Positions 1 to 9,447 are shown, counted from the first letter of the stretch. The stretch: 64,000 bases of DNA from CALZIK01 sp945787635 (GCA_947259725.1 CAMYNM010000007.1:62001-126000), one strand, 5' to 3'. Notes: a model not told the origin generated them from the sequence alone. Made by a program: numbers and translations.

Positions 1-188
1 TCTGTCCATGCCGACGAAGGCGGGGGCCTGGGCTTCTGGTAGCTTTCAACGCGCGGCTCGAAATCGGCATGAGGCGTCTCGTGTCGCTTCGAGTCCATCC
101 GGTGGCGCGTCTCGCGGCACGAATGCCATTGAGGCGCGCCCGCCCAGACGACTCGCAACACACAGTCCAGCGCCATGGAGGTCCCAAG

Positions 189-584
189 GTGAGCCGAGCA
201 CAGAAGCTGGTCAGTTGGGCGGCCCAGCTCGTCGCCGCCGTCATCCTGCTCCAAACGCTGTTTTTCAAGTTTTCCGGTTCCCCGGAATCGGTGCACATCT
301 TCACCCGGCTCGGCGTCGAGCCCTGGGGCCGCATCGCCTCGGGCATCGCCGAGCTCGCCGCCGGCCTCCTGCTGTTGGTGCCCTCGACCGCGGCCCTGGG
401 CGCCCTGCTCGGCCTTGGGCTCATGGCCGGCGCGATCGGCAGTCACCTGACGGTTCTCGGCATCGAGATTCTCGGAGACGGCGGCCTGCTCTTCGGCCTC
501 GCCTGGGCGGTCGCGATCTCGAGCGGGGTCGTTCTGTATCTCAGAAGAGCGTCGCTTCCGATCATCGGTAGCCGATTCGATTAG
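189..584 (+). CDS. DoxX-like small integral membrane protein
   Basis: A 131-residue, almost wholly hydrophobic protein with about four predicted membrane helices; the arrangement and the conserved-looking Gly/Pro-rich loop after helix 1 (SGSPESVHIFTRLGVEPWGR) resemble DoxX/DoxD-like membrane proteins. I chose the GTG at 189 because GGAGG lies at 177-181 and the upstream in-frame residues are Arg/Pro-rich and unlike protein. Substrate and role are not visible. It runs towards the nitrilase gene, and a hairpin separates the two. The DoxX label is a family-level call. Confidence 0.6.
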   Translation: MSRAQKLVSWAAQLVAAVILLQTLFFKFSGSPESVHIFTRLGVEPWGRIASGIAELAAGLLLLVPSTAALGALLGLGLMAGAIGSHLTVLGIEILGDGGLLFGLAWAVAISSGVVLYLRRASLPIIGSRFD

Positions 585-609
585 CGCCCGTTTTCGGCCG
601 GAACGGCGC
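584..609. terminator. Candidate bidirectional terminator between convergent genes
   Basis: GCGCCCGTT (584-592) can pair with AACGGCGC (602-609) with one bulged C and a 9-base loop. It lies exactly between the stop codons of the convergent DoxX-like and nitrilase genes. There is no strong T tract on either side, so efficiency is uncertain. Confidence 0.35.
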
Positions 610-610
610 C

Positions 611-1429
611 CTACAACTTGCGATGGTCCGCAACTGGCATCGCACGGCGGACCTCGCGAATCCGCTCCGGGCGAATCTCGGCGGTGACGATGCCCGGCTC
701 TTCACCCGCCATCGCCAACACATCCCCCCAGGGATCGATGATCATCGAATGACCCCAGCTACGGCGCAGGCCCTGGTCGTCGTGCCGGCCGCACTGCGCC
801 GCGGCGACCAGATAGCACTGGTTCTCGACCGCGCGAGCCCGAAGCAGAAGCTCCCAGTGGTCTTTCCCGGTCGTCCAGGTAAACGCCGAGGGGACGCACA
901 AGAGCTCGGCCCCTTGCACCGTGAGCCGCCGGTAGAGCTCCGGAAAGCGCAGGTCGTAGCAGATTGATAGGCCGATCGTGGCCAGGGCCGTAGTCGCCAA
1001 CACCACTTCCTCTCCAGGTTTGATGGTGGCCGACTCCTGAAAGCTCACACCCTCCGAGAGATCGATATCGAAAAGATGCATCTTGCGATAGACCGCCAGC
1101 CGCTCGCCCGAGGGCGAGAACAGAACCGAGGTGTTGAAGCAGCGTTTCGGCTCGTCCGAGCGTTCGTTGAAGGAGCCCAGAAGCAGGTGGACCTGGCACG
1201 CGCTCGCGAGTCTCGCGAAACGGGAACAGGTATTCCCGTCCAGAGGCTCCGCCCGACGCACCTTTTCCTCGTGCGGACCGAGAAAGTTGGTGTTCTCGGG
1301 GGTGACGACGAAGCGCGCGCCGCGGCTGGAGGCTTCGCGCACGAACGCCTTGGCCTCTTCCCAGTTGCGCTCCTCGTCGGAGGTCGAAGAGAGTTGAACC
1401 GCGGCGACGAGAAACGGCTCGGACGTCAT
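611..1429 (-). CDS. Carbon-nitrogen hydrolase (nitrilase superfamily, Nit1/Nit2-like)
   Basis: The 272-residue protein carries the full nitrilase-superfamily catalytic triad: Glu45 in TPEN, Lys116 in YRKMHLF and Cys157 in ICYDLRFPELYR. Length and motif context fit the Nit/omega-amidase branch, which hydrolyses small amides such as deaminated glutathione in the cytoplasm; the exact substrate cannot be read from sequence. It is the last gene of the leftward cluster, 37 bases after the TorD-like chaperone gene, so it is probably co-transcribed, but a link to sulfur metabolism is only positional. Confidence 0.85.
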   Translation of the reverse strand: MTSEPFLVAAVQLSSTSDEERNWEEAKAFVREASSRGARFVVTPENTNFLGPHEEKVRRAEPLDGNTCSRFARLASACQVHLLLGSFNERSDEPKRCFNTSVLFSPSGERLAVYRKMHLFDIDLSEGVSFQESATIKPGEEVVLATTALATIGLSICYDLRFPELYRRLTVQGAELLCVPSAFTWTTGKDHWELLLRARAVENQCYLVAAAQCGRHDDQGLRRSWGHSMIIDPWGDVLAMAGEEPGIVTAEIRPERIREVRRAMPVADHRKL

Positions 1430-1466
1430 GAACCGATTCTATGCCGCGGGTCGTGATCGCCTCGCC

Positions 1467-2363
1467 TCAGTCGTCGAGCGCGCCGGCGGTCTCGTCGAGG
1501 AAACGGGCCGTCGCCATGGCACGCTCGTTCCAGAAGCCGGTGATCGGCGCAAACGCCTCTGGCCAGCCGCGCAGGAGCTTCGCTTGACGCCTCGCTTCCG
1601 CTGCGAGCCAACCGAGGGCCTCCTTCGGAGCCTGGCCGAGAAGGCTCTTGAGCACAAACCCGCGCTCTCCCTTGCGCGAACCCAGCTCGAGATCTCGCGC
1701 GCACCGTTCGAGATCCGACCGCGTCAAGATGCAGCCGGTTCGCACCGGAGCGATCAGCGCGCGCAAGAACTCCTCGCCAGCCATCTCCGCCGCATCGCCC
1801 AGCGGCTCCGCCTCGCGCAAATGAAGAGGCAAGAGCTCGGGCGCCGAGAACCGCTTCGCTTCCTCGGTGAGCGCCATTCGAAGAAGCTCGCTCCACTTGG
1901 CGTAGAACCCCTCGTCGAGCTCGGCGACCCGACCTAGATAGACCGGTAGCCAGCTCGCGAGGTGCTCCCAGAAAAACGCTCCGCGTGCGTGTCGCCAGCG
2001 AGACCGGGCCTCGTCATCGGGCGCGTCACCCTCTCGATCGGCGAGCTCCGCGTAGGCAGCCAGGAGAACCGCCAGGTGGTCCGGCTCCGCGACCGGCGTC
2101 TCTCCCAACACGCGCCAGAAGCCCGCGATCCGATCGCGCGCCTCGCCTCCCAACATCCCTTCGACGCCCAGATAGACCGAAGCATACGGGTAGAGCTGAA
2201 ATTCGAAGAGATCGGTGTAGGAGAAGGCCGACGGGACCCCCCCCAGACCGAGCGCCTCGATGACGACTTCGGCGCCGTTGCGAGTGGGTTCGCAGACGAC
2301 CGCGAGAGACCGAAACAGCTCACCTTCTCGGGCGCTTGCTGGTTCCCTTCGCGCGCGATTCAT
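1467..2363 (-). CDS. TorD/DmsD-type molybdoenzyme chaperone
   Basis: This 298-residue mostly helical protein has the TorD-family look: a central stretch (about residues 60-180) with YPYASVYLG, then FWEHLASWLPVYLGRVAELDEGFY, a form of the family's E-P-D/H-W-hydrophobic signature. Such chaperones bind apo-molybdoenzymes and help insert the bis-MGD cofactor. It starts 30 bases after the stop of the molybdopterin oxidoreductase, which is its obvious client. The C-terminal third (about 200-298) is less typical and may be lineage specific. Confidence 0.72.
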   Translation of the reverse strand: MNRARREPASAREGELFRSLAVVCEPTRNGAEVVIEALGLGGVPSAFSYTDLFEFQLYPYASVYLGVEGMLGGEARDRIAGFWRVLGETPVAEPDHLAVLLAAYAELADREGDAPDDEARSRWRHARGAFFWEHLASWLPVYLGRVAELDEGFYAKWSELLRMALTEEAKRFSAPELLPLHLREAEPLGDAAEMAGEEFLRALIAPVRTGCILTRSDLERCARDLELGSRKGERGFVLKSLLGQAPKEALGWLAAEARRQAKLLRGWPEAFAPITGFWNERAMATARFLDETAGALDD

Positions 2364-2393
2364 GCTCGAGGCAACTCGGAAGACACTTGTACG

Positions 2394-5324
2394 CTAGCGC
2401 CCGACAACCGGCTCCGGCAGCTTGTAGGCCTTGGCCACAGGCTTGACCGGGCGCACCAGCCAGGCCGGGCGCCGGGTGCCATCGGGCGAATGGTCCATCG
2501 CCGAGCGGGTCTTGGCGAGCCAGTCCTTGAAGATCTGGTGCGACTTCTCGATATCCACCGAGATGTCACCGTACCTGTCGCCGCGCGCTGCCTTCTTGAC
2601 TCGCACCGCCTGATGCCAGCAGTGCATACCGGAGATCGGGTCGGGATGGACCGGGAAGGTCAGGTTCTGGTGCACGCCGACGTCGGTCCACCAGATCCGC
2701 GACGTGTCGGGATCGCTCGACGCGTACGGGCCGGCGCCTTTCTTGCGCCGGATCGCCCAGTCGGAGCCGGTGTGGTCGAGCGACACGGTGGCCATCAACT
2801 GGCGTTGTGCGTTGACCGCACCGCCAGAGGGCTCGTTGAGCTTCCAGCGGCCCATGTGATGGGAGCAGGCGACGACCTCGGGCTTGATGCCCTCGGTCAC
2901 CCAGGCCTTGACCACGAAGTAGCCGGTGTGGGTCTCGACCCGCACCAGGTCTCCGGTGCGCACCCCGATCTCGGCCGCCTTCCGGGTGTGTAGCCAAAGC
3001 GGGTTGGTGTGGGCGATCTCGTCGAGCCATTTGGCGTTGGCCGATCGGGTGTGGATCTGGACCGGGAGACGGAACGTCGAGATCAAGCACATCTCGTCCG
3101 GCGCCATGTTCTCGGGATGCACGTGGCTCTTGATGTAGGTCGGAATCGCGTACTCGCCCCATCCCCACGCGGCCAAGGTCGGCGAATAGAACTCGAGCTT
3201 GCCCGAGGGCGTCGGGAAACCCTTGAGGACACGATCGCCGACTTGGACGCCCGCGAAACGTCGGCCTTCGGCGTCGCCGGGTGGCGCCCCGGTCGGGGCC
3301 AGATTGACCGGTGCTGGCGCCTTCGCCCGCGAAAAGACCCGGCCGTGAGCGTCTACGACCGTGTCTTCGAGCTCCGCGGCCGGCACCTCCCGCTCGTACA
3401 CCGGTCCGACGTCGCGCTCGACCTCGAACGCGCCGTAGCGGCGCATGTACTCGAGCGGCTTCAAGCCCTCGGCCGCGGCCTTTTCGGGCAGTCCCGGAAC
3501 CGAGTTCTCGAAGAGGAAACGGTAGTACTCCTCCACAGTCAGCCGCGCGCCGGGCCGTTCCTTCGACTCGACGAACGGCCGGATACCGAGCTCGCCGTCC
3601 GGATCGATCCGCCAGGAAAGCTCGAGCCAGAACTCGTTTTCTTCCCAGACCTCCCCGGGGTTGGTGTGGCGGGTGTCGCCGACCGACTCGCCCAACCGCT
3701 CGCGCGCCGCCCGCATCACCGGCTGCCGGAAGCCGATCCACTGGGCGTCGTGAGTCTCGTAGGAATGGGTGTCGTGCCGTTCGGACGAGTGCCCCATCGG
3801 CAGGATGTAGTCGGCGAAGTAGGCGGTCTCGTTCCAGGTCGGCGTGAGCGCCACGTGGAGGCCGGTCTTCGCCTCGTCGGTCAGCATCTCGATCCAGGAG
3901 AAGCCATCCGGGTTGGTCCACACCGGGTTGTAGACCCGGCTGAAGTAGGTGTCGAGCTTGCCGCGGCCGTCTTTGACCAGATGCGGCAGCAGAAACGACG
4001 TTTCGTACATGGTGAGCGGATACTCGATCGGCCAGGTGAGCTCACTCCAATACTCGGGATGGCGCGGCAGGTGAATCGGCCGCGGCACGAACTTGTTCCA
4101 GGCATTCGGATAGGTGCCGCCGGGAACCGCGATCGCGCCCATCAAGGCGTTCAAGAAAAACAGCGTACGCGCGACCTGCCATCCCCCTTCGTTGGCGGAG
4201 CTCGCGCTTCTCCAGTTGTGGGTGGATAGCCGGGTACCGGCGGTAGCCACGGTCTCGGCGACCCGGCGCAGTGTCTCGACGTTGACGCCGGACTCCTGCG
4301 CCGCGAACTCGAAAGTGTAGCCCTCGTATTCGGCCTTCAACATCCGCTCGAAGCTCTCGAAGGTGGCTTCGAGACCCGGATGGGTGGCCTCGAGGTACTC
4401 CTTCCAATTCCACCAGCGCTCGACGTATTCGCGGTTGTAGAGATCGTTCTGAATCAGATGATTCGCAATCGCCAGCATCACCGCGGCCTCGGAGCCCGGT
4501 TGCGTCGCGAGCCAGAAATCGGCATGGGTGGCGGTGTTCGACAGCCGGGTGTCGAGAACGACGAGCTTGGCGCCGCTTTTTTTCGCCTCCATGATCCGCT
4601 GGGCGTGCGGATTGAAGTAGTGACCGGTCTCGAGGTGGGAGCTGATCAGCAGGATCACCTTGGCGCGGGCGTGGTCCGGGCTCGGCCGGTCGATGCCGCA
4701 CCAGAACTGATAGCCGGCGCGGGCTCCCGAGGAGCAGATGTTGGTGTGCGAGTTGTGACCGTCCACGCCCCAGGCGGCCATCACCCGCTCGGTGAAGCCG
4801 TCCTCTCCCGGGCGGCCGACGTGGTACATGATCTCCCGCTGTCGGCCTTCTCGCATGGCCTTCGCGATTCGTAACGCAATGTCGTCGAGGGCCTCGTCCC
4901 AGCCCACTTGCACCCATTTGCCCTCGCCGCGCTTTCCGGCGCGCTTGAGCGGGTGGAGGATGCGATCGGGATCGGTGATCTGATTCAAGGTCGCCGGACC
5001 CTTGGCGCAGTTGCGGCCGCGCGAGCCCGGGTGCTCCGGGTTGCCCTCGAACTTGCGCACTTCGAGAGTGTCCTTGTCGATGTAAGCGAGGAGTCCGCAG
5101 GCCGATTCACAGTTGAAACAGGTCGTCGGAATCAACATGTAGCGCTTCTCGACCCGCTTCGGCCAGGACTTCGAGTCGAGCTCGACCCAGTCGTCCCAGC
5201 GCTCCTTGGGCGGGAAGGACGCGAGATGGATTCGGCTCGCTCCCGGGTAGAAGGTCTCGCCGCGCGCTTCGGTCTCCCGCCGTGCGGCGCTGACGCGCTC
5301 GTTCAACTTCTTCAAATCGGTCAT
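2394..5324 (-). CDS. soeA: Molybdopterin oxidoreductase, probable sulfite dehydrogenase catalytic subunit
   Basis: A 976-residue DMSO-reductase-family enzyme. An N-terminal [4Fe-4S] site is formed by Cys69, Cys72, Cys76 and Cys106, and a Cys at about 197 (NICSSGARAG) is the best Mo-ligand candidate. The MGD-binding C-terminal domain follows (about 770-960). I start at the ATG with GGAGAA upstream. There is no Tat signal, so the enzyme should stay in the cytoplasm, as SoeA does and periplasmic Phs/Psr/Dms enzymes do not. Length (about 975), the FeS/NrfD partner upstream and the adjacent sHdr operon that would deliver sulfite all favour sulfite oxidation to sulfate. Alternatives are thiosulfate/polysulfide reductase or another Mo enzyme of this clade; substrate is inferred. 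Confidence 0.7.
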   Translation of the reverse strand: MTDLKKLNERVSAARRETEARGETFYPGASRIHLASFPPKERWDDWVELDSKSWPKRVEKRYMLIPTTCFNCESACGLLAYIDKDTLEVRKFEGNPEHPGSRGRNCAKGPATLNQITDPDRILHPLKRAGKRGEGKWVQVGWDEALDDIALRIAKAMREGRQREIMYHVGRPGEDGFTERVMAAWGVDGHNSHTNICSSGARAGYQFWCGIDRPSPDHARAKVILLISSHLETGHYFNPHAQRIMEAKKSGAKLVVLDTRLSNTATHADFWLATQPGSEAAVMLAIANHLIQNDLYNREYVERWWNWKEYLEATHPGLEATFESFERMLKAEYEGYTFEFAAQESGVNVETLRRVAETVATAGTRLSTHNWRSASSANEGGWQVARTLFFLNALMGAIAVPGGTYPNAWNKFVPRPIHLPRHPEYWSELTWPIEYPLTMYETSFLLPHLVKDGRGKLDTYFSRVYNPVWTNPDGFSWIEMLTDEAKTGLHVALTPTWNETAYFADYILPMGHSSERHDTHSYETHDAQWIGFRQPVMRAARERLGESVGDTRHTNPGEVWEENEFWLELSWRIDPDGELGIRPFVESKERPGARLTVEEYYRFLFENSVPGLPEKAAAEGLKPLEYMRRYGAFEVERDVGPVYEREVPAAELEDTVVDAHGRVFSRAKAPAPVNLAPTGAPPGDAEGRRFAGVQVGDRVLKGFPTPSGKLEFYSPTLAAWGWGEYAIPTYIKSHVHPENMAPDEMCLISTFRLPVQIHTRSANAKWLDEIAHTNPLWLHTRKAAEIGVRTGDLVRVETHTGYFVVKAWVTEGIKPEVVACSHHMGRWKLNEPSGGAVNAQRQLMATVSLDHTGSDWAIRRKKGAGPYASSDPDTSRIWWTDVGVHQNLTFPVHPDPISGMHCWHQAVRVKKAARGDRYGDISVDIEKSHQIFKDWLAKTRSAMDHSPDGTRRPAWLVRPVKPVAKAYKLPEPVVGR

Positions 5325-5372
5325 GAAACTGTTTCTCCGATCAAGATGGCCTCGTGGCAAACGCGCCAAGCC

Positions 5373-6953
5373 TCATGCCAGAGGCACCGCCTGTCCGGCT
5401 TGTACATAGGCATGCTCAAAGGCGAGCAGCCCAACGAGCGCAACCGGTGCGAGTGCGGCACCAACCCAAGGAGCCAACAGCGCGACGGCGGTCAGCACGA
5501 TGCCCGCCCAGAAAAAGTTACGATACCTGCCTTTGACCATCTCCCAGGTGGCGAGGTGAGCATGGGCGGTCGCATGGGTCATCGTCACCTCGCCGAGCAC
5601 CATCAGAAGGTGGACCAGGGCGCAAATCTCGAAGACGATGAGAAGCGGCTCCACGGCGTCGATGTCGATGAAGTAGGCAACCGGCACCAGAGTCGCCGAG
5701 CCTGCGAGCAGCGCTTGCACCAGCAGGTGTGGCGGCAGCAGGGGGCTTTGCCAGAGATCCCTGGCCTTTGCCTGCGCGAACAGATAGGCGGTGTAGATCG
5801 CCGTCATCGCGGCCAGCGGCAAGCCAGGCGCGGCCGCGAACGCCCTGCCCGGCCGATCGAGCACGGAGAACAAGAAATGAAGCGCAAGGACAACCGAATA
5901 GCCGCCGATGATGAACGACCCCTTGACCAGCCAACTGCGCCAGTGCGCCTTGGTGAAGATCATGTAGAAGCGCTTCGGGTGCTCGAGATCGGCGATCAGG
6001 ACGAGGCCGGTCAACCCCAAAAACGCTCCGCCGACGATCGGCGCCGCCCAGCGCCAAATCGGGCTGTCGGCGTCCAGAACGCCGAACAGGATCATCAAGA
6101 GCGGCACCAGGTAGGCCCCCGCAGCGATCCCCTTGGTCAGGGTGTACAGACTCACCCGCCAATCCCAGGGCGCCTTGTGTGGCACGTCGTAGGAGAGCAG
6201 CGCGGCAGCCGACGAGTTCGCCTGATCGGGTTGATGGCCGTCGCCAGCGGCACCGGGCTTGCTCGCCTTGCTCGGATACCCCGCGACCACATTGTGCGAG
6301 CCCTCGGTCTGTTCGCTCCACATGAAGAGACCGCCGTCGGGCCGGCGCGCCGCGAGCGGATCGAGGGTCGCCTGATGGGCTCCCCGGTAGAAGAGCTTGG
6401 GATGGGTCTCTTTCTCCGGTCGTCTCACCGTAACCGGCTCCCGGTTGACCATCTGGGCCACCCGCGAGTCGGGATCGTTCAGGTCACCCACCATGATCGC
6501 CTCGGTGGGGCAGACCACCACACACGCCGGCTCGAGGCTCATGTCGATCCGATGCGCGCAGAAGTTGCACTTCTCCGCCGAATGATCTTCCGGGTTGATG
6601 AAGATCGCGTCATAGGGACACGCCGCGATACAGGCCTTGCAACCGATGCAAATGTCCTTGTCGAAGTCGACGATACCGTCGGGTCGCGCGTGCATCGCCC
6701 GGGTCGGGCAGGCGTGCGTGCACGGCGCGTCCGCACACTGGTTGCAGCGGGTCACCTGAAACGCCCGGCGCGCCTGCGGAAACACCCCTACATCCACGTA
6801 CTTCACATAGGTTCGGTTGACCGAAAGCGGCACTTCGTTCTCGGACTTGCAAGCCGTCGAGCAAGCGTGACAGCCGATGCAGCTCTCGTGATCGATGACC
6901 TTGGCCCAGCGTGCCATCGCGGCGCCCTCAGCTACGGTTTGCGCTATACCCAT
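5373..6953 (-). CDS. soeBC: Fused FeS-cluster subunit and NrfD-type membrane anchor (SoeB-SoeC-like fusion)
   Basis: One 526-residue chain holds two normally separate subunits. Residues about 13-190 form an electron-transfer domain with four cysteine groups (CIGCHACSTAC, CNQCADAPCTHAC, CIGCKACIAAC, CNFCAH...ACVVVC), enough for four [4Fe-4S] clusters. A linker of about 75 residues leads to an NrfD/PsrC-like domain with eight or so membrane helices (about 270-515), which would pass electrons to or from quinone. It starts 31 bases after the desaturase gene and ends just before soeA. The ATG at 6953 has GGAGG very close by; an ATG at 6917 directly before ARWAKVIDHES is the alternative. No export signal, so the FeS domain faces the cytoplasm. 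Confidence 0.78.
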   Translation of the reverse strand: MGIAQTVAEGAAMARWAKVIDHESCIGCHACSTACKSENEVPLSVNRTYVKYVDVGVFPQARRAFQVTRCNQCADAPCTHACPTRAMHARPDGIVDFDKDICIGCKACIAACPYDAIFINPEDHSAEKCNFCAHRIDMSLEPACVVVCPTEAIMVGDLNDPDSRVAQMVNREPVTVRRPEKETHPKLFYRGAHQATLDPLAARRPDGGLFMWSEQTEGSHNVVAGYPSKASKPGAAGDGHQPDQANSSAAALLSYDVPHKAPWDWRVSLYTLTKGIAAGAYLVPLLMILFGVLDADSPIWRWAAPIVGGAFLGLTGLVLIADLEHPKRFYMIFTKAHWRSWLVKGSFIIGGYSVVLALHFLFSVLDRPGRAFAAAPGLPLAAMTAIYTAYLFAQAKARDLWQSPLLPPHLLVQALLAGSATLVPVAYFIDIDAVEPLLIVFEICALVHLLMVLGEVTMTHATAHAHLATWEMVKGRYRNFFWAGIVLTAVALLAPWVGAALAPVALVGLLAFEHAYVQAGQAVPLA

Positions 6954-6983
6954 CTTCCTCCCGGTGATTCCGCTCGCGGCTTC

Positions 6984-7829
6984 TCAGCGTCGGTCTCCCT
7001 TGCCGATTATGGAGTATCCGCCACCCGATCCGATAATCGGCAACAGCAGGAGCTTGCCCAGCGTCAGCTGACGCCCTTCCCGCCAGTGCTCCAGACCGAT
7101 CATCATGTCTCGATGGCCGGCGGCAGGTTGATCGCGATACGTTCGAAACAGCCGATCCCACCACGGCAGGTTAAAGCCGAAGTTGCTGTTGGTCTCCGGC
7201 TTCTCTGCCGAATGATGAACTCGATGCATGTCGGGAGTCACGATGATCCAGCGCAGCCAGCGGTCCACGGACCGCGGCAACCGGGCATTGGTGTGATTGA
7301 ACAGTGACGAGGCGTTGAGCAGAATCTCGAAGAGCATGACGCCGAGCACCGGCGGCCCGAGCACCACGACCAGGCCCAGTTTGATTCCGGTCGAGACCAG
7401 AACCTCGAGCGGGTGAAATCGAACTCCGGTGGTTGCGCTGAACTCGAGGTCCGAGTGGTGAACCATGTGCAGCCGCCAGAAGAACGGAATCGCATGAAAC
7501 GCCAGGTGCTGCAGATAGATGGCGAGATCCAGGATCACGACGGTCGTCAGGATCCCGGCCCATGCCGGTATGTCGACCAGATTCATGACTCCCCAGCCCT
7601 TGACGAAAGCGACCTGCGCCAGACCGACAGGAACGATCGGCATGACCAACCGCACGACCGCGGCGTCGAGCAACAGAATCGAGAGATTTCTCGCGTCGTG
7701 AAAGAAGCGTCGCTCCCTTCTGGGATGCAACGGGAAGGCAAACTCCCAGAGCAACATCGTGACCAGCACGACCGCGAAGCAGCCGAGGCGAATCAACCAC
7801 TCCGATTCGAGTAGCGAGCCTGCGAACAA
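6984..7829 (-). CDS. Sterol desaturase / fatty acid hydroxylase superfamily membrane protein
   Basis: About 281 residues with four or more membrane helices and the three histidine groups of the di-iron hydroxylase fold: HLAFH, HMVHH and HRVHHS. These proteins hydroxylate or desaturate lipids using O2. The start is uncertain: the frame opens with TTG at 7829 only 15 bases after the fadL-like gene, with no clear ribosome site, and an internal ATG would cut into the first helix. It sits between a lipid-type porin and a molybdoenzyme; the substrate is unknown. Confidence 0.8.
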   Translation of the reverse strand: MFAGSLLESEWLIRLGCFAVVLVTMLLWEFAFPLHPRRERRFFHDARNLSILLLDAAVVRLVMPIVPVGLAQVAFVKGWGVMNLVDIPAWAGILTTVVILDLAIYLQHLAFHAIPFFWRLHMVHHSDLEFSATTGVRFHPLEVLVSTGIKLGLVVVLGPPVLGVMLFEILLNASSLFNHTNARLPRSVDRWLRWIIVTPDMHRVHHSAEKPETNSNFGFNLPWWDRLFRTYRDQPAAGHRDMMIGLEHWREGRQLTLGKLLLLPIIGSGGGYSIIGKGDRR

Positions 7830-7843
7830 CCGCTATGCGACCC

Positions 7844-9118
7844 TCAGATTCCCCAGGAAAAGCCGACCTCGAGATCCCACTGATCCATGGTCACCTCGAT
7901 GGTCTGGGCACCGGGCGCTTCGAGCGGGTTCGGCCCACTGACGCTCACCGAGGGCGCGTGCATCAATGACACGCTGAACGCTCGATTCGAGCTCATCTCA
8001 CGGGTGAACCCGACCGTGATGTGGTCCTCGACCACGCCGGGCGCGAGCATGTTGAAAAGAACTTCGGTGCTCCCGATCGGCTGATCGGTAGTCGAGTAAC
8101 CGAACCGCCAGGTCCAATCGGCGGAGCCCCACTGAATGCCGGCCTTGATGACCGTCATGTCCTCCCAGCCGAAACCGGGCCCGGTTGGGCTTCCCAGGAG
8201 GCCACCTGGATCGCCCATGAAGGCGCGCCCGAGAGCAGGAAACAGCGGGTTCGACACCGCCTCGACGTCCGAGTACAAGATCTCCTGCACGTCGAGCATG
8301 AACGCCCCGTTGTCACCGAACTGATAGGCGATGCCGACGACGTAGTTGGACGGGATGTCGAAGTCACCGCTGCTCGCGAACAACCCCGCATAGTCGCTGA
8401 ACTCATCCATCGAAATGACCGTTTGATAGGCGATGCCGAGTGAGAACTGATCCGTGAACTGTCCCAGATAGCCGACTTTGGCTCCGAAACCGGTCGAGTC
8501 ATCGATCCCGAAGGCCTGTACGCCTTCGACTTCGAAGCTCTGGTAGGCGATGATCGGTGAGAAGCCGATCGAGTGGTTCTCACTGCCGAACTTGGTGGCG
8601 TAGGTGGGTACGATGAAAAGCTGCGACAGGTTGACACCGGTCGGGCTGCTGCCGAAGAAGGTAGCGGTCGGCCAATCGGTGTTCATGCCGCCCTGGCCAT
8701 AGACCGCGAGGCCGAACGCGCTGTGGCTAGACCGCTCCCACACTCCGCCGAAATTGGGCACGAAGAAAAGGTCGGAGTCGCTCGTGACCGTACCCGGGAT
8801 CAGTCCGAGCGTGCCAGGAAACCCGGTCGGGGTGCCGGTGATCTTGTACTCGCGGTTGGGGTTGAAGGCAGCCACGCCCGCGTCATAGCGCTTGCCGAGC
8901 CACGCGATCCCGGCTGGGTTGGTACCGGCCGCGAGGGCATCTTGGGGCAGCGCGACTCCTGCACCCGCCAGCGCCTTGGCTCGGGTTCCAATCCCGTGAA
9001 TCAGATAGCCGTTGGTCGCGAAAACCGGTGAAGCGAGCATCCCGCCCAATCCAGCCGCGAGCACCGCGATCATCAGTATCCTGGCAAACCGACCTCTTGT
9101 TGGCGTGGCCGTTCTCAT
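7844..9118 (-). CDS. FadL/OmpP1-family outer membrane transport protein
   Basis: The 424-residue product begins with a basic stretch and hydrophobic segment ending in SPVFA, a good Sec signal with Ala-X-Ala-like cleavage, then TNGYLIHGIGTRAKALAGAGVALPQDA, the typical FadL hatch region. The rest is beta-rich. FadL proteins let hydrophobic molecules cross the outer membrane. AAAGGAG upstream supports the ATG at 9118 rather than the in-frame ATG at 9163. It heads the leftward cluster, so its ligand could be hydrophobic sulfur or an organic sulfur compound; that is inference from position. Confidence 0.85.
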   Translation of the reverse strand: MRTATPTRGRFARILMIAVLAAGLGGMLASPVFATNGYLIHGIGTRAKALAGAGVALPQDALAAGTNPAGIAWLGKRYDAGVAAFNPNREYKITGTPTGFPGTLGLIPGTVTSDSDLFFVPNFGGVWERSSHSAFGLAVYGQGGMNTDWPTATFFGSSPTGVNLSQLFIVPTYATKFGSENHSIGFSPIIAYQSFEVEGVQAFGIDDSTGFGAKVGYLGQFTDQFSLGIAYQTVISMDEFSDYAGLFASSGDFDIPSNYVVGIAYQFGDNGAFMLDVQEILYSDVEAVSNPLFPALGRAFMGDPGGLLGSPTGPGFGWEDMTVIKAGIQWGSADWTWRFGYSTTDQPIGSTEVLFNMLAPGVVEDHITVGFTREMSSNRAFSVSLMHAPSVSVSGPNPLEAPGAQTIEVTMDQWDLEVGFSWGI

Positions 9119-9447
9119 CTCGAGTCTCCTTTTAGCTTGATTCAACTGTTCAGCTAGCGGCAAACAGCCGGATTCTTCGTCGCCTGGAAACTATTGCGCG
9201 GGCTCGCAGCGGGCACCATCTCTCTTGGGGTGGGACGGCGCGACCCTCGAAAGGGCTCGCGGGCCGCTCCAACGGGTGGCGTCTCGGTCCGAATTCGCGC
9301 AGGCTGGTAAACCAACTGGCTCTCCCCAAATCACCAATTTCACATATGTTGATTGAGAATAGGCGAGAGCGGCCTACCCGTCAAGGTGGCTCGACTTGCT
9401 TCGGCCGAAGCGGGCCGGCGGCGCCTGCTGCTGCAACGCGCTGAAAG
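9119..9447. promoter_or_regulatory. Upstream region of the fadL-soe cluster with a possible ArsR operator
   Basis: No gene is seen in these 329 bases. The sequence CATATGTTGAT at 9343-9353 matches 10 of 11 bases with CATATGGTGAT (9936-9946) over the -10 box of the tusA promoter, and it lies in an imperfect dyad (AATCA at 9329-9333, TGATT at 9350-9354). I read it as a candidate site for the neighbouring ArsR-family repressor. I could not pick a convincing -35/-10 pair for the fadL gene. Confidence 0.35.

Noticed and set aside
1..188. A gene upstream of the DoxX-like protein
   Set aside because: The open frames are Arg/Pro-rich and have no ribosome site or domain; I see nothing supportable there.
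4908..7307. A very long plus-strand open frame across the molybdoenzyme and SoeBC-like genes
   Set aside because: Composition is typical of an antisense shadow, and the minus strand carries clear cofactor motifs throughout.
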